DNA of 40,661 bases from assembly GCA_903839675.1 (NCBI GenBank), contig CAIMDB010000024.1, forward strand, positions 1 to 40,661, written 5' to 3'. The notes below the pieces were generated by a model. It worked only from the letters and a program-made list of their open reading frames with translations. It was not told the origin of the DNA and ran no database searches. Origin of the DNA: an uncultured Sphingomonadales bacterium (GTDB lineage Bacteria > Pseudomonadota > Alphaproteobacteria > Sphingomonadales > Sphingomonadaceae). Shown piece after piece: positions 31,600 through 40,455 of this stretch (position 1 is its first letter; each line of letters begins with the position of its first letter). Both the position numbers and the translations under genes were made by a program.

Positions 31600-32852
31600 G
31601 CGGGGATGCCGGTCAGCTTGGCGCCGTCGCTCGCGGTGATGGTCAGGGTCATGATGCGGCCCTTTAAGGCATCGGGCGCAAAGCGGAAATCCTCTGTTGC
31701 GGGAATTTCAACAGACGCATGATTTTCGGCATGGCCGGTGCGCCCGTCGCGTTCGATGAGGACGCGTCTTTCTGTGCCGATCAGGCTCTCCAGCCAGCGC
31801 GCCTTGCGGTCCTGTGCTGCGGTGCGCAGCCGGTCTGCCCGCGCCTTGATGGTGGTGCGGTCGAGCTGCGGCATGCGGGCGGCCGCCGTGCCGGGACGCG
31901 GGCTGTACGGAAAGATGTGCCCGAACACGATGTCGCAATCGCCCAGCAAGTCGAGACTGTTGGCAAACATGCCGTCGTCCTCGGTCGGGAAACCGGCGAT
32001 GATGTCCGCGCCGATGGCGATGTCCGGACGCTTGGCCTTTAGACGTTCGACCAGCCGGACGGCATCGGCGCGCAAATGCCTGCGCTTCATGCGCTTGAGG
32101 ATCATGTCATCCCCCGACTGAAGCGAGAGGTGAACGTGCGGCATGATCCGGGTCTCCCCTGTGATGAGATCAAACAACCTGTCGTCAATCTCGATGGAAT
32201 CGAGCGAAGAAAGCCGCAGCCGTTCCAGCGCGGGCACGTGGGTCAGGATACGTTCCACCAGCAGGCCGAGCGTGGGGCTGCCCGGCAGGTCGGGGCCATA
32301 GCTGGTGAGGTCCACACCGGTGAGGATGACTTCTTTCTGCCCGGCATCAACGCGGGCTTTGATCGCATCAATGATGGCGCCTGCGGGTAGCGAGCGGCTG
32401 GGCCCGCGCGCCAATGTGGTGACGCAGAAGGTACAATCATGGTCGCACCCATTCTGCACCTCGACAAAGGCGCGGGCATGGTCGGCGCCGGAGATGGCGG
32501 GGGTGAGACCCAAGCCGTTTGTCTCGAGCGACGTCGAGGGACGTGTCTCAAGCGACGTATAGGACGTCAGTTCCCGCTTGGCCGCATTCCCGACGACAGC
32601 ATCCACCTCAGCCATGGCAGCGAGTTCCGCTCCGATGGTTTCCGCCGCACAGCCGGTCACAACAATCCGTGCCTCGGGGCGCGCGCGCTTTGTGCGGCGG
32701 ATGGCCTGACGCACTTGTCGCTCAGCCTCCGCCGTGACGGCGCAACTGTTGAAGATGACGAGATTGTCTGCGTCCGCCGCTGCCGCCCGGATCGCTTCAC
32801 CTTCGGCAATGTTGAGGCGGCAGCCGAAATTGACCACCTCCGCGCCACTCAT
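31596..32852 (-). CDS. mtaB: tRNA t6A37 methylthiotransferase (MtaB)
   Basis: Radical-SAM enzyme of 418 residues that adds a methylthio group to t6A37 in tRNAs. The N-terminal cluster cysteines are C11, C37 and C68 (NFGCRLN, FNSCAVT, VTGCAAE); the radical-SAM cysteines are C136, C140 and C143 in CDHDCTFC; a C-terminal TRAM-like part follows. The MtaB rather than MiaB/RimO assignment rests on FGCRLN and VQNGCDHDCTFC. Between the two domains residues ~97-113 (TSYTSLETRPSTSLETN) come from an inserted repeat (32521-32570). The ATG at 32852 overlaps the dapF stop by 4 bp; the longer open frame upstream lies in dapF. Confidence 0.92.
   Translation of the reverse strand: MSGAEVVNFGCRLNIAEGEAIRAAAADADNLVIFNSCAVTAEAERQVRQAIRRTKRARPEARIVVTGCAAETIGAELAAMAEVDAVVGNAAKRELTSYTSLETRPSTSLETNGLGLTPAISGADHARAFVEVQNGCDHDCTFCVTTLARGPSRSLPAGAIIDAIKARVDAGQKEVILTGVDLTSYGPDLPGSPTLGLLVERILTHVPALERLRLSSLDSIEIDDRLFDLITGETRIMPHVHLSLQSGDDMILKRMKRRHLRADAVRLVERLKAKRPDIAIGADIIAGFPTEDDGMFANSLDLLGDCDIVFGHIFPYSPRPGTAAARMPQLDRTTIKARADRLRTAAQDRKARWLESLIGTERRVLIERDGRTGHAENHASVEIPATEDFRFAPDALKGRIMTLTITASDGAKLTGIPA
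32521..32570. repeat. Short GTCTC-AGCGACGT repeat inside mtaB
   Basis: GTCTCGAGCGACGTCGAGGG (32521-32540) is followed by ACGTGTCTCAAGCGACGT (32541-32558) and AGGACGTC, so the core GTCTC-[AG]AGCGACGT occurs twice in tandem. It reads in frame as SLETRPSTSLET in the linker between the two MtaB domains. It differs from families A and B. Similar Ser-Leu-Glu-Thr peptides are known to me as products of sphingomonad palindromic repeats. Confidence 0.65.
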
Positions 32853-33655
32853 CCGAAGCGGCTCCAGTCGGTCTCGCCGGTGTAGACGAGGGTGGCGGGG
32901 CCGGTCATGCAGATGCGCTCCCCCGGCGCCCATGCGATGGTTAGATCGCCGCCGGGCAGGGAGATGCGGACTGGCGAGGCGACAAGCCCGGCACGGATCG
33001 CGGCAACGGCTGTCGCGCAGGCGCCGGTGCCACAGGCGAGCGTCAGGCCAGCGCCACGTTCCCAAACGCGTAAGTTTAGATGATCTTTGCCTGCAAGGCT
33101 CGCGACGTTGACGTTGATGCGTTCAGGAAAAATCGGATCGGTCTCTATGACCGGACCGAGCCGGGCGAGGTCCACGGCATCACAATCGGGTACGAAGAAA
33201 ATGACATGCGGGTTGCCGACATTGACGGCGGCCGGGTGATCCAGCTCTTCCCAGCTGACTGGCATGTCGCGCGTGTCCATCGCATAAGCGAGTGGGATGA
33301 CGTCCCAGTCGAAGCGGGGTTCTTCCAGTTCGACGCGGGCGGTATCGCCCTGTGCTTCAAGCGCGATGGTGCCGCCCAACGTCTCGAGCGTTGTCTTGCC
33401 GCCGAGAAGCAGCGCCACGGCGCGAAAGGCATTGCCGCACGCGCCCACTTCGCTGCCGTCATGATTGAAGATGCGCATCTGGGCGTCAGCGCTGGCGGAG
33501 GGGCTGAGCAGAATAAGCTGGTCACAGCCGATGCCGGTGCGGCGGTTGGCAATGGCGCGGGCACGGGCTTCGGTCACCTCGACCGGCATCTCACGCCCGT
33601 CGATCACGACGAAGTCGTTGCCCAATCCATGCATCTTGTAAAAGCGATCGCCCAT
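32849..33655 (-). CDS. dapF: Diaminopimelate epimerase
   Basis: Converts LL- to meso-diaminopimelate for peptidoglycan and lysine synthesis; 268 residues, usual length. It starts FYKMHGLGNDFVVID. The two catalytic cysteines are C73 in VGACGNAFR and C208 in LACGTGACA; other contacts are NHDGSE, NVGNPHVIFF and WERGAGLT. The second cysteine often found in the GNGxRC motif is replaced (GNAFRA), which does not touch the catalytic pair. First gene of the operon with mtaB, ftsY and yciB. The promoter should lie in the 56 bp before the GGDEF-EAL gene end, or the run may be read from that gene. Confidence 0.95.
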   Translation of the reverse strand: MGDRFYKMHGLGNDFVVIDGREMPVEVTEARARAIANRRTGIGCDQLILLSPSASADAQMRIFNHDGSEVGACGNAFRAVALLLGGKTTLETLGGTIALEAQGDTARVELEEPRFDWDVIPLAYAMDTRDMPVSWEELDHPAAVNVGNPHVIFFVPDCDAVDLARLGPVIETDPIFPERINVNVASLAGKDHLNLRVWERGAGLTLACGTGACATAVAAIRAGLVASPVRISLPGGDLTIAWAPGERICMTGPATLVYTGETDWSRFG

Positions 33656-33711
33656 GCGCGGCCCTTTAAGCCGGCACGGGCGATGAGTCCAACACAGTCA
33701 GGCGATCTGCC

Positions 33712-35376
33712 TTAGGCGAGGCGGCGCACTTCCTCGTCGAAATCGGGGAGAAGCCCCTCGGCGGGCTGAGCGGTCGCCGCGCCTTGGCGTGCTGCCGGAA
33801 GCAGGTTGCGCTCGGCCAGCAGCTCTAGGACCGCCGTGATCGGCAGCGGACGGCCATAGAGCCAGCCTTGTCCCTTATGGACGCCAAGCTGACGCAGGCG
33901 TTCTTCAATTTCGCCGACTTCAATGCCTTCCGCCGTCACGGGCATGGACAGGTTATCGCCCAGACGCGCAATCGCGTTGACGATGGCCGCGCTTTCAGGG
34001 TTCTCGACGAGCGAGGTGACGAAGCTCTTATCAATCTTGATGCGGTCAAATGGCAGGGCGCGCAGGTGGGCGAGCGAGCTGTAGCCGGTGCCGAAATCAT
34101 CAAGGGCAATTTTGATGCCCTGATTCTTAAGGCTGCCGACGATCGACTGTGCCAGCGACAGATTGTCGAACAGCGACGTTTCTGTGATTTCGATTTCCAG
34201 GCGGTTGGCCGGGAAGCTTGTTTCCACAAGCAGCTTCACAATCTTCTGGGCAAGCCATGGGTCGCGCAGCTGCGTGGGCGAGATGTTGACCGAAATAATC
34301 AGCGACGGATCCCAATCGCGCGCTTCGGTCAGTGCCTTGCGGATGACGCAGAAGGACAGGTCGGCAATCATGCCGGTTTCCTCGGCAATCGGAATGAACC
34401 GGTCAGGTGCGATGATGCCCATCGTCGGGTGGTTCCAGCGGGCAAGGACTTCAAAGCCCTGCAGGCGGCCCGTCGTCAGGTCGATCTGCTGTTCAAAATA
34501 GGGTTCAAACTCGCCCGCCGGGATGGCGCGGCGCATCGAGACTTCCAACTCGGTGCGGGCCTGCAGCTCGCGCTCCATCGACGCGTCGAACCAGGAAAAG
34601 CGGTTCCGGCCCTGATGCTTGGCCGCATACATGGCGATGTCGGCGCGACGCATGAGCGAATCGACCGTATCGCAATCGGGTGCCGAATGGGCGAGGCCGA
34701 GCGAGATGCTGGTGTGAATGAAGGTGCCATCGGCGCTCAGCGGCTGGCCAAGGCGCGACACCATGGCTTCGGCAATGCGGTCCACAACTTCCGGGTTGGC
34801 GACGTCGAATACGAAAGCAACGGCAAATTCATCGCCGCCCAGGCGCGCGGCAAGCGCATTGGGCGGCATTAGCTTGGTGATTTCGGCAGCCACAGCGCGA
34901 AGCAGACCGTCTCCCACCGCGTGGCCATGAATGTCGTTGACGTTCTTGAAGTGATCAAGGTCCAGCATGAGCATGGCGAGCTGCTTGCCGCGCTTGCCGG
35001 CGCGCGCCAACATTTCGGAGCCTTGTTCCGCCAGGGAACGGCGATTGTGAAAGCCAGTGAGGGGATCCCGCATGGCAAGGACCTGGGCCCGCTCTTCAGC
35101 AGCCGTGCGGTCTTCGACTTCCTTTTGAAGGTCAATATAGCGGCGCCAGCCAAACAGGATCAGTGCGATGTTGAGCAAGAGGGCGACGACGAGCACATTG
35201 TCCGTTTGACCATGATGGCCAAGCAGGGTTTGCACCGCGCTGATCATGGCGCTCGACCCAGTTCCTGCAAACAGGACGATGGCGGCCACCATGATACCAC
35301 CCATCACGATATCGCGGCCTGCGGCCTGCGCGATCGAATTGGACGCGGACTTTTCTCTTTGAATGACTTCAGACAC
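33712..35376 (-). CDS. Membrane GGDEF-EAL cyclic-di-GMP protein
   Basis: A 554-residue inner-membrane protein with two helices (about 24-44 and 61-77), a short coiled coil, a GGDEF domain (about 98-265, motif GGDEF 180-184) and an EAL domain (about 280-525). The GGDEF motif is intact, but no RxxD inhibitory site precedes it. The EAL signature is EVL (309-311), a usual variant; the other catalytic residues are present: N364, E396, D426-D427, K449 (KIDKSF), E483 and Q503. So both synthesis and hydrolysis of c-di-GMP are possible. The N-terminal helices frame a short periplasmic loop (about 45-60) too small for a known sensor. Start is GTG at 35376, with a distant GGGGG. Confidence 0.92.
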   Translation of the reverse strand: MSEVIQREKSASNSIAQAAGRDIVMGGIMVAAIVLFAGTGSSAMISAVQTLLGHHGQTDNVLVVALLLNIALILFGWRRYIDLQKEVEDRTAAEERAQVLAMRDPLTGFHNRRSLAEQGSEMLARAGKRGKQLAMLMLDLDHFKNVNDIHGHAVGDGLLRAVAAEITKLMPPNALAARLGGDEFAVAFVFDVANPEVVDRIAEAMVSRLGQPLSADGTFIHTSISLGLAHSAPDCDTVDSLMRRADIAMYAAKHQGRNRFSWFDASMERELQARTELEVSMRRAIPAGEFEPYFEQQIDLTTGRLQGFEVLARWNHPTMGIIAPDRFIPIAEETGMIADLSFCVIRKALTEARDWDPSLIISVNISPTQLRDPWLAQKIVKLLVETSFPANRLEIEITETSLFDNLSLAQSIVGSLKNQGIKIALDDFGTGYSSLAHLRALPFDRIKIDKSFVTSLVENPESAAIVNAIARLGDNLSMPVTAEGIEVGEIEERLRQLGVHKGQGWLYGRPLPITAVLELLAERNLLPAARQGAATAQPAEGLLPDFDEEVRRLA

Positions 35377-35494
35377 CTAGCTTATGCCCCCTTGCACATG
35401 CCGTTTCAGCATCTGGGTATGCGGACAAAGCGTGAAGATCATGTTAAGTCGGCTTTGGACCTAGGGTTCTCGGGCCGCACACAGGTCAGTTGCA

Positions 35495-35523
35495 TTGACG
35501 GGAGCAGGGGAATCGGTTAGACG
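35495..35523 (+). promoter_or_regulatory. Weak candidate promoter upstream of ffh
   Basis: TTGACG (35495-35500), 17 bases, then TAGACG (35518-35523) lie 115 bp ahead of the ffh start. The -35 is good and the -10 poor. The 261-bp gap between the divergent GGDEF-EAL and ffh genes holds nothing else I recognise apart from GCCGACGAG-type short inverted repeats near 35580-35605. Confidence 0.3.
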
Positions 35524-35637
35524 CCGGTCTGCTTTCCAATCTGAAAAGCAAGAAATTGGCCGCCCAAGGGCGTACGCTGGCCGACGAGTTTTCGTCCGCC
35601 GGCGTGTGCTGTTTGGGCATTTTGAAGGAACGAACGC

Positions 35638-37092
35638 ATGTTCGAAAGTTTGAGCGAAAGGCTTGGCGGTGTCTTTGACCGGCTGCGTGGCCGTGGTGCG
35701 CTCAACGAAGCGGATGTGCGTGAGGCGATGCGCGAAGTGCGCGTTGCGCTGCTTGAGGCAGACGTTGCGCTGCCGGTTGTCCGCACCTTCATTGACAAGG
35801 TGACCGAACAGGCGGTCGGCCAGTCGGTCCTGAAATCGATCACGCCGGGCCAGCAGGTCGTCAAAATCGTCAACGACGCGCTCGTGGACATGCTCGGCAG
35901 CGAAGCGAGTGATCTTGAACTGGCCGTGACGCCGCCTGCCATCATTATGATGGTTGGTCTGCAAGGCTCCGGTAAAACGACGACGACTGCAAAGATCGCC
36001 AAGCGCCTGACGGAACGGGACCGCAAGAAGGTCATGATGGCGTCGCTCGACGTCAACCGTCCGGCAGCGCAGGAACAGCTTGCCATTCTGGGCGAACAGA
36101 CGGGCGTTTCGACCTTGCCCATCGTGGCGGGCCAGCAGCCGGTGGATATCGCGAAGCGCGCCATGCAGGCGGCAAAGCTTCAGGGCTATGACGTCCTGAT
36201 CCTCGATACGGCCGGCCGACTCCATGTCGACGCCCAGTTGATGGCTGAGATGAAGGCCGTCGCCGATGTCTCGACCCCGGCCGAAACCTTGCTCGTGGTC
36301 GACAGCCTGACCGGGCAGGACGCGGTCAACGTCGCCAAGAACTTCTCTGAACAGGTGCCGCTGACGGGCGTCATCCTGACCCGTATGGATGGCGATGCAC
36401 GCGGTGGTGCGGCCCTCTCCATGCGCGCCGTCACCGGCAAGCCGATTAAATTTGTCGGCACTGGCGAGAAGCTGGATGGGCTGGACGTGTTCCACCCGGG
36501 CCGCGTGGCCGGCCGTATCCTTGGCATGGGCGACGTTGTCAGCCTTGTTGAGCGCGCGGCTGAAACCATCCAGCAGGATGAAGCCGAAGCGCTCGCGGCG
36601 AAGATGGCCAAGGGTCAGTTCGACATGAACGATCTGCGCGCCCAGTTGCAGCAGATGCAGCGCATGGGTGGCCTTGGCGCGTTGGCAGGTATGCTGCCGG
36701 GCATGAAGAAGTTGCAGGGCGCGGCATCGGGCGTGGATGATCGCATCCTTGTCCGCATGGACGCGATCATTTCGTCGATGACGAAAAAGGAACGCACCAA
36801 GCCGGAGCTGTTGCAGGCCAAGCGCAAGATCCGCATCGCCAACGGGTCGGGCACCACGGTGCAGGAAGTGAACAAGCTTCTGAAAATGCATCAGGAAATG
36901 TCCACGGCGATGAAGAAGATCCGCAAAATGGGCGGCATCAAGGGTCTGGGCGCGCTGTTCGGTAAGGGCGGCGGCGGCTTGGGCGGATTGCTCGGCGGGG
37001 GCGGCTTGCCCGGGATGCCGGGTGCGGGTTCGGCAGGGGGCGGAATGCCCAATTTGCCACCGGGTTTTGAGAATTTGTTGAAGAAGAAATGA
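35638..37092 (+). CDS. ffh: Signal recognition particle protein Ffh
   Basis: The SRP54 GTPase that binds signal sequences with 4.5S RNA; 484 residues. NG domain with GLQGSGKTTT (108-117), then SLDVNRPAAQEQL, DTAGRLHVD and TRMDGDARGG; the methionine-rich M domain (about 300-440) includes LQQMQRMGGLGALAGMLPGM and the RNA-binding ITKKERTKPELL-like region with NGSGTTVQEVNKLLK. The C-terminus is a Gly/Met/Pro-rich tail (about 445-484). AAGGAA precedes the ATG at 35638. rpsP follows after 47 bp, giving the common ffh-rpsP-rimM order. Confidence 0.97.
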   Translation: MFESLSERLGGVFDRLRGRGALNEADVREAMREVRVALLEADVALPVVRTFIDKVTEQAVGQSVLKSITPGQQVVKIVNDALVDMLGSEASDLELAVTPPAIIMMVGLQGSGKTTTTAKIAKRLTERDRKKVMMASLDVNRPAAQEQLAILGEQTGVSTLPIVAGQQPVDIAKRAMQAAKLQGYDVLILDTAGRLHVDAQLMAEMKAVADVSTPAETLLVVDSLTGQDAVNVAKNFSEQVPLTGVILTRMDGDARGGAALSMRAVTGKPIKFVGTGEKLDGLDVFHPGRVAGRILGMGDVVSLVERAAETIQQDEAEALAAKMAKGQFDMNDLRAQLQQMQRMGGLGALAGMLPGMKKLQGAASGVDDRILVRMDAIISSMTKKERTKPELLQAKRKIRIANGSGTTVQEVNKLLKMHQEMSTAMKKIRKMGGIKGLGALFGKGGGGLGGLLGGGGLPGMPGAGSAGGGMPNLPPGFENLLKKK

Positions 37093-37139
37093 CGGCCCTA
37101 GGGCCACAGTTTTAAAGTTTAGATTGGAAGGAAAATATC

Positions 37140-37742
37140 ATGGCAGTTTCAATTCGTTTGTCGCGTGGCGGTTCCAAGAAGCGTCCTTATTATCGTATCG
37201 TTGTGGCCGATGCCCGCGCCCCGCGTGACGGCGCCTTCATTGAAAAGGTTGGCACTTACAACCCGATGCTCGCCAAGGACGATGCCAACCGCATCGTGCT
37301 GAATGCCGATCGTCTGAAGCACTGGATTTCGGTTGGCGCGCAGCCGACAGACCGTGTTGCCCGCTTCCTCGACGTGGCTGGCATCAAGGAACGCGCCGCT
37401 CGCCTGAACCCCAAGAAGGCGGAACCGGGCGAAAAGGCCAAGGAGCGCGCTGAAGAGCGTGCGCAGAAGATCATCGATGCAGAAGAAGCCGCCAAGGCTG
37501 AAGCTGAAGCAGCGGCCGCCGCTGCCGCTGCACCGGTTGAAGAAGCGCCTGCTGAAGAAGCCGCTGCCGAGGAAGCACCTGCTGCTGAAGCAGTGGCCGA
37601 AGAGGCCCCTGCCGTTGAAGTTGCTGCCGAGGGAGCCCCTGCCGCAGAAGAAGCGCCCGCTGTTGAAGCGGCTGCCGAAGAAGCGCCTGCTGCTGAAGAG
37701 CCCGCTGCAGAAGCACCGGCTGAAGATAAGGCTGAGGGCTAA
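37140..37742 (+). CDS. rpsP: 30S ribosomal protein S16 with long Ala/Glu tail
   Basis: Ribosomal protein of the small subunit. Residues 1-~85 are the complete S16 core ([20 protein letters not shown] to [18 protein letters not shown]). The remaining ~110 residues are extra: a charged helix (about 95-120, [20 protein letters not shown]) and then an Ala/Glu/Pro repeat with about ten EEAPA-type units to the end. Total 200 residues compared with 80-90 in E. coli. The tail is acidic and probably extended, and frameshift errors would be visible in it but are not. GGAAGGA precedes the ATG. Located between ffh and rimM, as usual. Confidence 0.95.
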   Translation: MAVSIRLSRGGSKKRPYYRIVVADARAPRDGAFIEKVGTYNPMLAKDDANRIVLNADRLKHWISVGAQPTDRVARFLDVAGIKERAARLNPKKAEPGEKAKERAEERAQKIIDAEEAAKAEAEAAAAAAAAPVEEAPAEEAAAEEAPAAEAVAEEAPAVEVAAEGAPAAEEAPAVEAAAEEAPAAEEPAAEAPAEDKAEG

Positions 37743-37745
37743 CCC

Positions 37746-38228
37746 TTGGCTGATCGTCCTGTCACACTTGCCGTCATCATTGGCGCGCATGGCGTGGCAG
37801 GCGAAGTCCGCCTCAAGCTGTTCACCGACGAGGTGAGCAGCCTGAAGGCGCACAAGACGTTCAACGGCGGCGCACTGACGATGACGTCGGTGCGCCCCGG
37901 AACCAACGGCGCCATTGCGCGCTTTGCCGAAATCACAGATCGAAACACGGTCGAGGCGATGCGCGGCACCGAACTTGCCGTTCCGCGCGATGCGCTCCCG
38001 CCGCTTGCGGACGGCGAGTATTACCATGCAGACCTGATGGGGCTCCCCTGTGTCACGACCGACGGGGACACTGTCGGCATCTGCGTTGCGGTTGAAAATT
38101 TCGGCGCGACCGATGTTCTCGAAATTGAGCGACCGGACAAAAAGACCTTCATGGTGCCGATGACACCCGCTGCTGTCCCCGAATGGTCGGACGACCGGAT
38201 CCTCATCGAAGCCTCTTATTGCGCCTGA
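37746..38228 (+). CDS. rimM: Ribosome maturation factor RimM
   Basis: A 160-residue 30S assembly factor that binds S19. N-terminal beta barrel (VTLAVIIGAHGVAGEVRLKL, residues ~6-25), then RGTELAVPRDALPPL and GEYYHADLMGLPC, with a C-terminal PRC-like barrel ending VPEWSDDRILIEA. The start is TTG at 37746, 3 bp after the rpsP stop, with GAGGG upstream; no ATG fits. The stop region overlaps the opposite-strand membrane protein gene by 13 bp. TrmD, its usual next neighbour, is 2.2 kb further on. Confidence 0.93.
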   Translation: MADRPVTLAVIIGAHGVAGEVRLKLFTDEVSSLKAHKTFNGGALTMTSVRPGTNGAIARFAEITDRNTVEAMRGTELAVPRDALPPLADGEYYHADLMGLPCVTTDGDTVGICVAVENFGATDVLEIERPDKKTFMVPMTPAAVPEWSDDRILIEASYCA

Positions 38229-38770
38229 CGTACGCCCCAATAATATTGCCCGATACTTGCGCTGCCGTTGCGTTGCGGGGCCTGATACACATCGACAGAG
38301 TAAAGGCCGGATTGCTTCACCGGAATCACGAACTGGCCTTTTGCCGCCTGCGGGATGACGAATGAAGCCCAGTTTGATGATGGGCACAGGCAAGTCACCG
38401 AGATCCGCGCCGCTGAAACTCCCGGCGCTGCGAAGAATTCTGCCCCCTTCAAATCATAATCGATGATGATTTGCTGGCCTGAAAGCGCGGGCACAGTCTT
38501 CAGCAGACCCGCTTCGCTCCGGAGGCCGTTCATCGACACCGGCGTGCGCATCCATTGCGGGCCTTTGCTGACGGACACTTCCGTCAATCCAGTCCAGACG
38601 ATGAGGCCAAGCGAGAGCCGCACCATCGCATATAAGACGGTGCATCCTACGGCGAGGATAAGCCACCATAGCAGCCGGCGTGATATGCGGATGTCTCCCA
38701 GCACCGTTCCGCCCTCATCTTCGGGATGGTCATATGCGCTCTTGGCCCATTGGTAGAACCGGTCAGACAT
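38216..38770 (-). CDS. Membrane-anchored protein of unknown function
   Basis: A 184-residue protein: charged N-terminus (MSDRFYQWAKSAYDHPEDEG), one or two membrane helices at about 32-60 (RRLLWWLILAVGCTVLYAMV), and a periplasmic domain of ~120 residues (VSVSKGPQWMRTPVSMNGLR to the end) that looks beta-rich and has two nearby cysteines (TCLCP). I do not recognise a family. It lies on the strand opposite to the ribosomal operon, overlaps rimM by 13 bp at the 3' end and begins about 95 bp from the serine hydrolase gene it faces away from. Probably has its own promoter in that gap. Confidence 0.8.
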   Translation of the reverse strand: MSDRFYQWAKSAYDHPEDEGGTVLGDIRISRRLLWWLILAVGCTVLYAMVRLSLGLIVWTGLTEVSVSKGPQWMRTPVSMNGLRSEAGLLKTVPALSGQQIIIDYDLKGAEFFAAPGVSAARISVTCLCPSSNWASFVIPQAAKGQFVIPVKQSGLYSVDVYQAPQRNGSASIGQYYWGVRQAQ

Positions 38771-38864
38771 GCGGTTTGGATAGCATATAGGGGTGAAGAA
38801 GCGGTTAGGTCACACGACGCTGTTTCGCTTCGACAAGGTGCGCCTTTGCGGTATGTCTTGCACC

Positions 38865-40361
38865 ATGAACCGTCCGCTTGCTCTCATCCTCGCAGCCGCG
38901 CTGGTGTCGTCCGGCGCCGTGCAGGCCCAATCGCTCAATCCCCTTGCGCCAGACATTGATGCCGCATTCGCGAAGTTTCAGGCCGATGCCCATGTGCCCG
39001 GCCTTGTCTATGGCGTGGTTCAGGATGGAAAGCTCTCCTATGTGAAGGGCATTGGCGTTCAGGATCTGGATGCCAAGCGCCCCGTGACGCCTGACACACT
39101 CTTCCGCATTGCTTCCATGACGAAGGCCTTCACCGCGCTCTCCATCCTGTCGCTGCGCGATAAGGGGAAGCTGCGCCTTGATGATTTGGCCGAAAATTAT
39201 GTGCCGGAAATGAAGGGCTGGACCTACCCGACCAGCGATAGCCCACGCATCCGCATCCGCGATCTGCTCGCCCATGTCGGTGGGTTCGTGACCGATGATC
39301 CTTGGGGGGACCGGCAGCAGATTCTGTCGCAGGAAGACTTCACCAAGATGCTGAAGGCAGGCGTGCCGTTCAGCCGGGTGCCGCAGACAGCGCATGAATA
39401 TTCCAACTTCGGCTATGCCATTCTCGGGCGGATCATCGCCAAGGCCTCAGGCATGCCGTACCGCACTTATGTGGAGCGCACGCTGCTTACGCCGCTGGGG
39501 ACGACGTCGAGCGGCTTTGAGGTGATTGATGCGCCTAAGGACCGCCGGGCCATTGGCTATCGCTGGGAGAATGACGCCTGGGCCGAAGAGCCGACCATGC
39601 GCGACGGCGCGTTTAACGCCATGGGCGGGCTTCAGGTCAGCGCGAATGACTATGCGAAGTGGATCGCCTTCCTGCTATCCGCATGGCCACCCCGTGATGG
39701 GCCGGACGCAGGGCCTGTAAAGCGCGCGACCGTGCGAGAGGTGGCGCAGGGGCTGAACTTCATCAGCGTTGCCCAGCGGACCGGCACAAGCGGCCCCACC
39801 GCCTGCCGTCAGGCACTCGCTTACGGCATGGCATGGCGCGTCGCACAGGATTGCGACCTTGGCCTGACGCTGGCGCATGGCGGCGGCTATCCGGGGTATG
39901 GATCGCACGTCATGCTTATGCCGGATTATGGCGTGGGCATCTTTGCGCTTTCCAACCGCACCTACGCAGGGCCGTCAGCGCCGGCGTGGGATAGTGCGGT
40001 CCTGATGCACAAGGCGGGGCTGTTGAAGCGGACGGAGCCGCCTGTCTCTCCTGCGCTGGCGGATTTTTACGGCCTGACAGGTCAGGTCTATGCGGCGGGG
40101 AACATCGCGTCGCTTGAAGGTCGCGTCGCGATGAACTTCCCGCTCGATCGTACGGCGGAGAATTGGGCCAAGGTACTGGCGGACTTGAAAGCAAAGTCGG
40201 GCAGCTGCGTGACAACCACACCGATCACAGCGACGGGCGCCATGTCCGGCACCTTCAAATGGCCGTGCGACAAGGGCGACGTGCAGGGGCAGGTGCTGCT
40301 CGCGCCGACCCATCCGATCACGCTCCAGTCGCTGCGGTTCAGCTTTGTGGCCAAGCCTTGA
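38865..40361 (+). CDS. Secreted serine hydrolase, class C beta-lactamase family
   Basis: A 498-residue periplasmic serine hydrolase of the beta-lactamase/DD-peptidase/esterase superfamily. Signal peptide [21 protein letters not shown], probably cut after residue 21. Motifs: S84-MTK87 (SxxK), Y179-S-N181 (YxN) and H338-G-G (in place of KTG), which is the usual set of class C-like proteins that include esterases and peptidases. Length after the main domain leaves ~100 residues of an extra C-terminal domain. It cannot be called a true beta-lactamase from sequence. ATG at 38865 is preferred because the signal peptide starts there; ATG at 38853 and a TTG-free longer frame to 38793 are possible. 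The ribosome site is weak. Confidence 0.88.
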   Translation: MNRPLALILAAALVSSGAVQAQSLNPLAPDIDAAFAKFQADAHVPGLVYGVVQDGKLSYVKGIGVQDLDAKRPVTPDTLFRIASMTKAFTALSILSLRDKGKLRLDDLAENYVPEMKGWTYPTSDSPRIRIRDLLAHVGGFVTDDPWGDRQQILSQEDFTKMLKAGVPFSRVPQTAHEYSNFGYAILGRIIAKASGMPYRTYVERTLLTPLGTTSSGFEVIDAPKDRRAIGYRWENDAWAEEPTMRDGAFNAMGGLQVSANDYAKWIAFLLSAWPPRDGPDAGPVKRATVREVAQGLNFISVAQRTGTSGPTACRQALAYGMAWRVAQDCDLGLTLAHGGGYPGYGSHVMLMPDYGVGIFALSNRTYAGPSAPAWDSAVLMHKAGLLKRTEPPVSPALADFYGLTGQVYAAGNIASLEGRVAMNFPLDRTAENWAKVLADLKAKSGSCVTTTPITATGAMSGTFKWPCDKGDVQGQVLLAPTHPITLQSLRFSFVAKP

Positions 40362-40455
40362 GCTTGCTGGTCATGGTGGTTGGCGGTTGTGCTTTCCTTT
40401 TTCATTTTGCTCTCGTAGCCGCAGCGCTCTTCTCATGTTCGATCCAGCTCAGCTT

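Noticed and set aside
37094-37105. Perfect palindrome GGCCCTAGGGCC just after ffh as a terminator
   Set aside because: It has no room for a loop beyond a 4-bp stem, and the T run is short and displaced; rpsP probably continues the transcript.
35461-37107. 548-codon open frame on the minus strand across ffh
   Set aside because: Full antisense of ffh with a His/Gln/Arg-rich translation and no start signal; a coding shadow.
38865-40361. Reading the serine hydrolase as a beta-lactamase resistance gene
   Set aside because: It has HGG rather than KTG and an extra C-terminal domain; the family includes many esterases and peptidases, so a resistance role is not supported.
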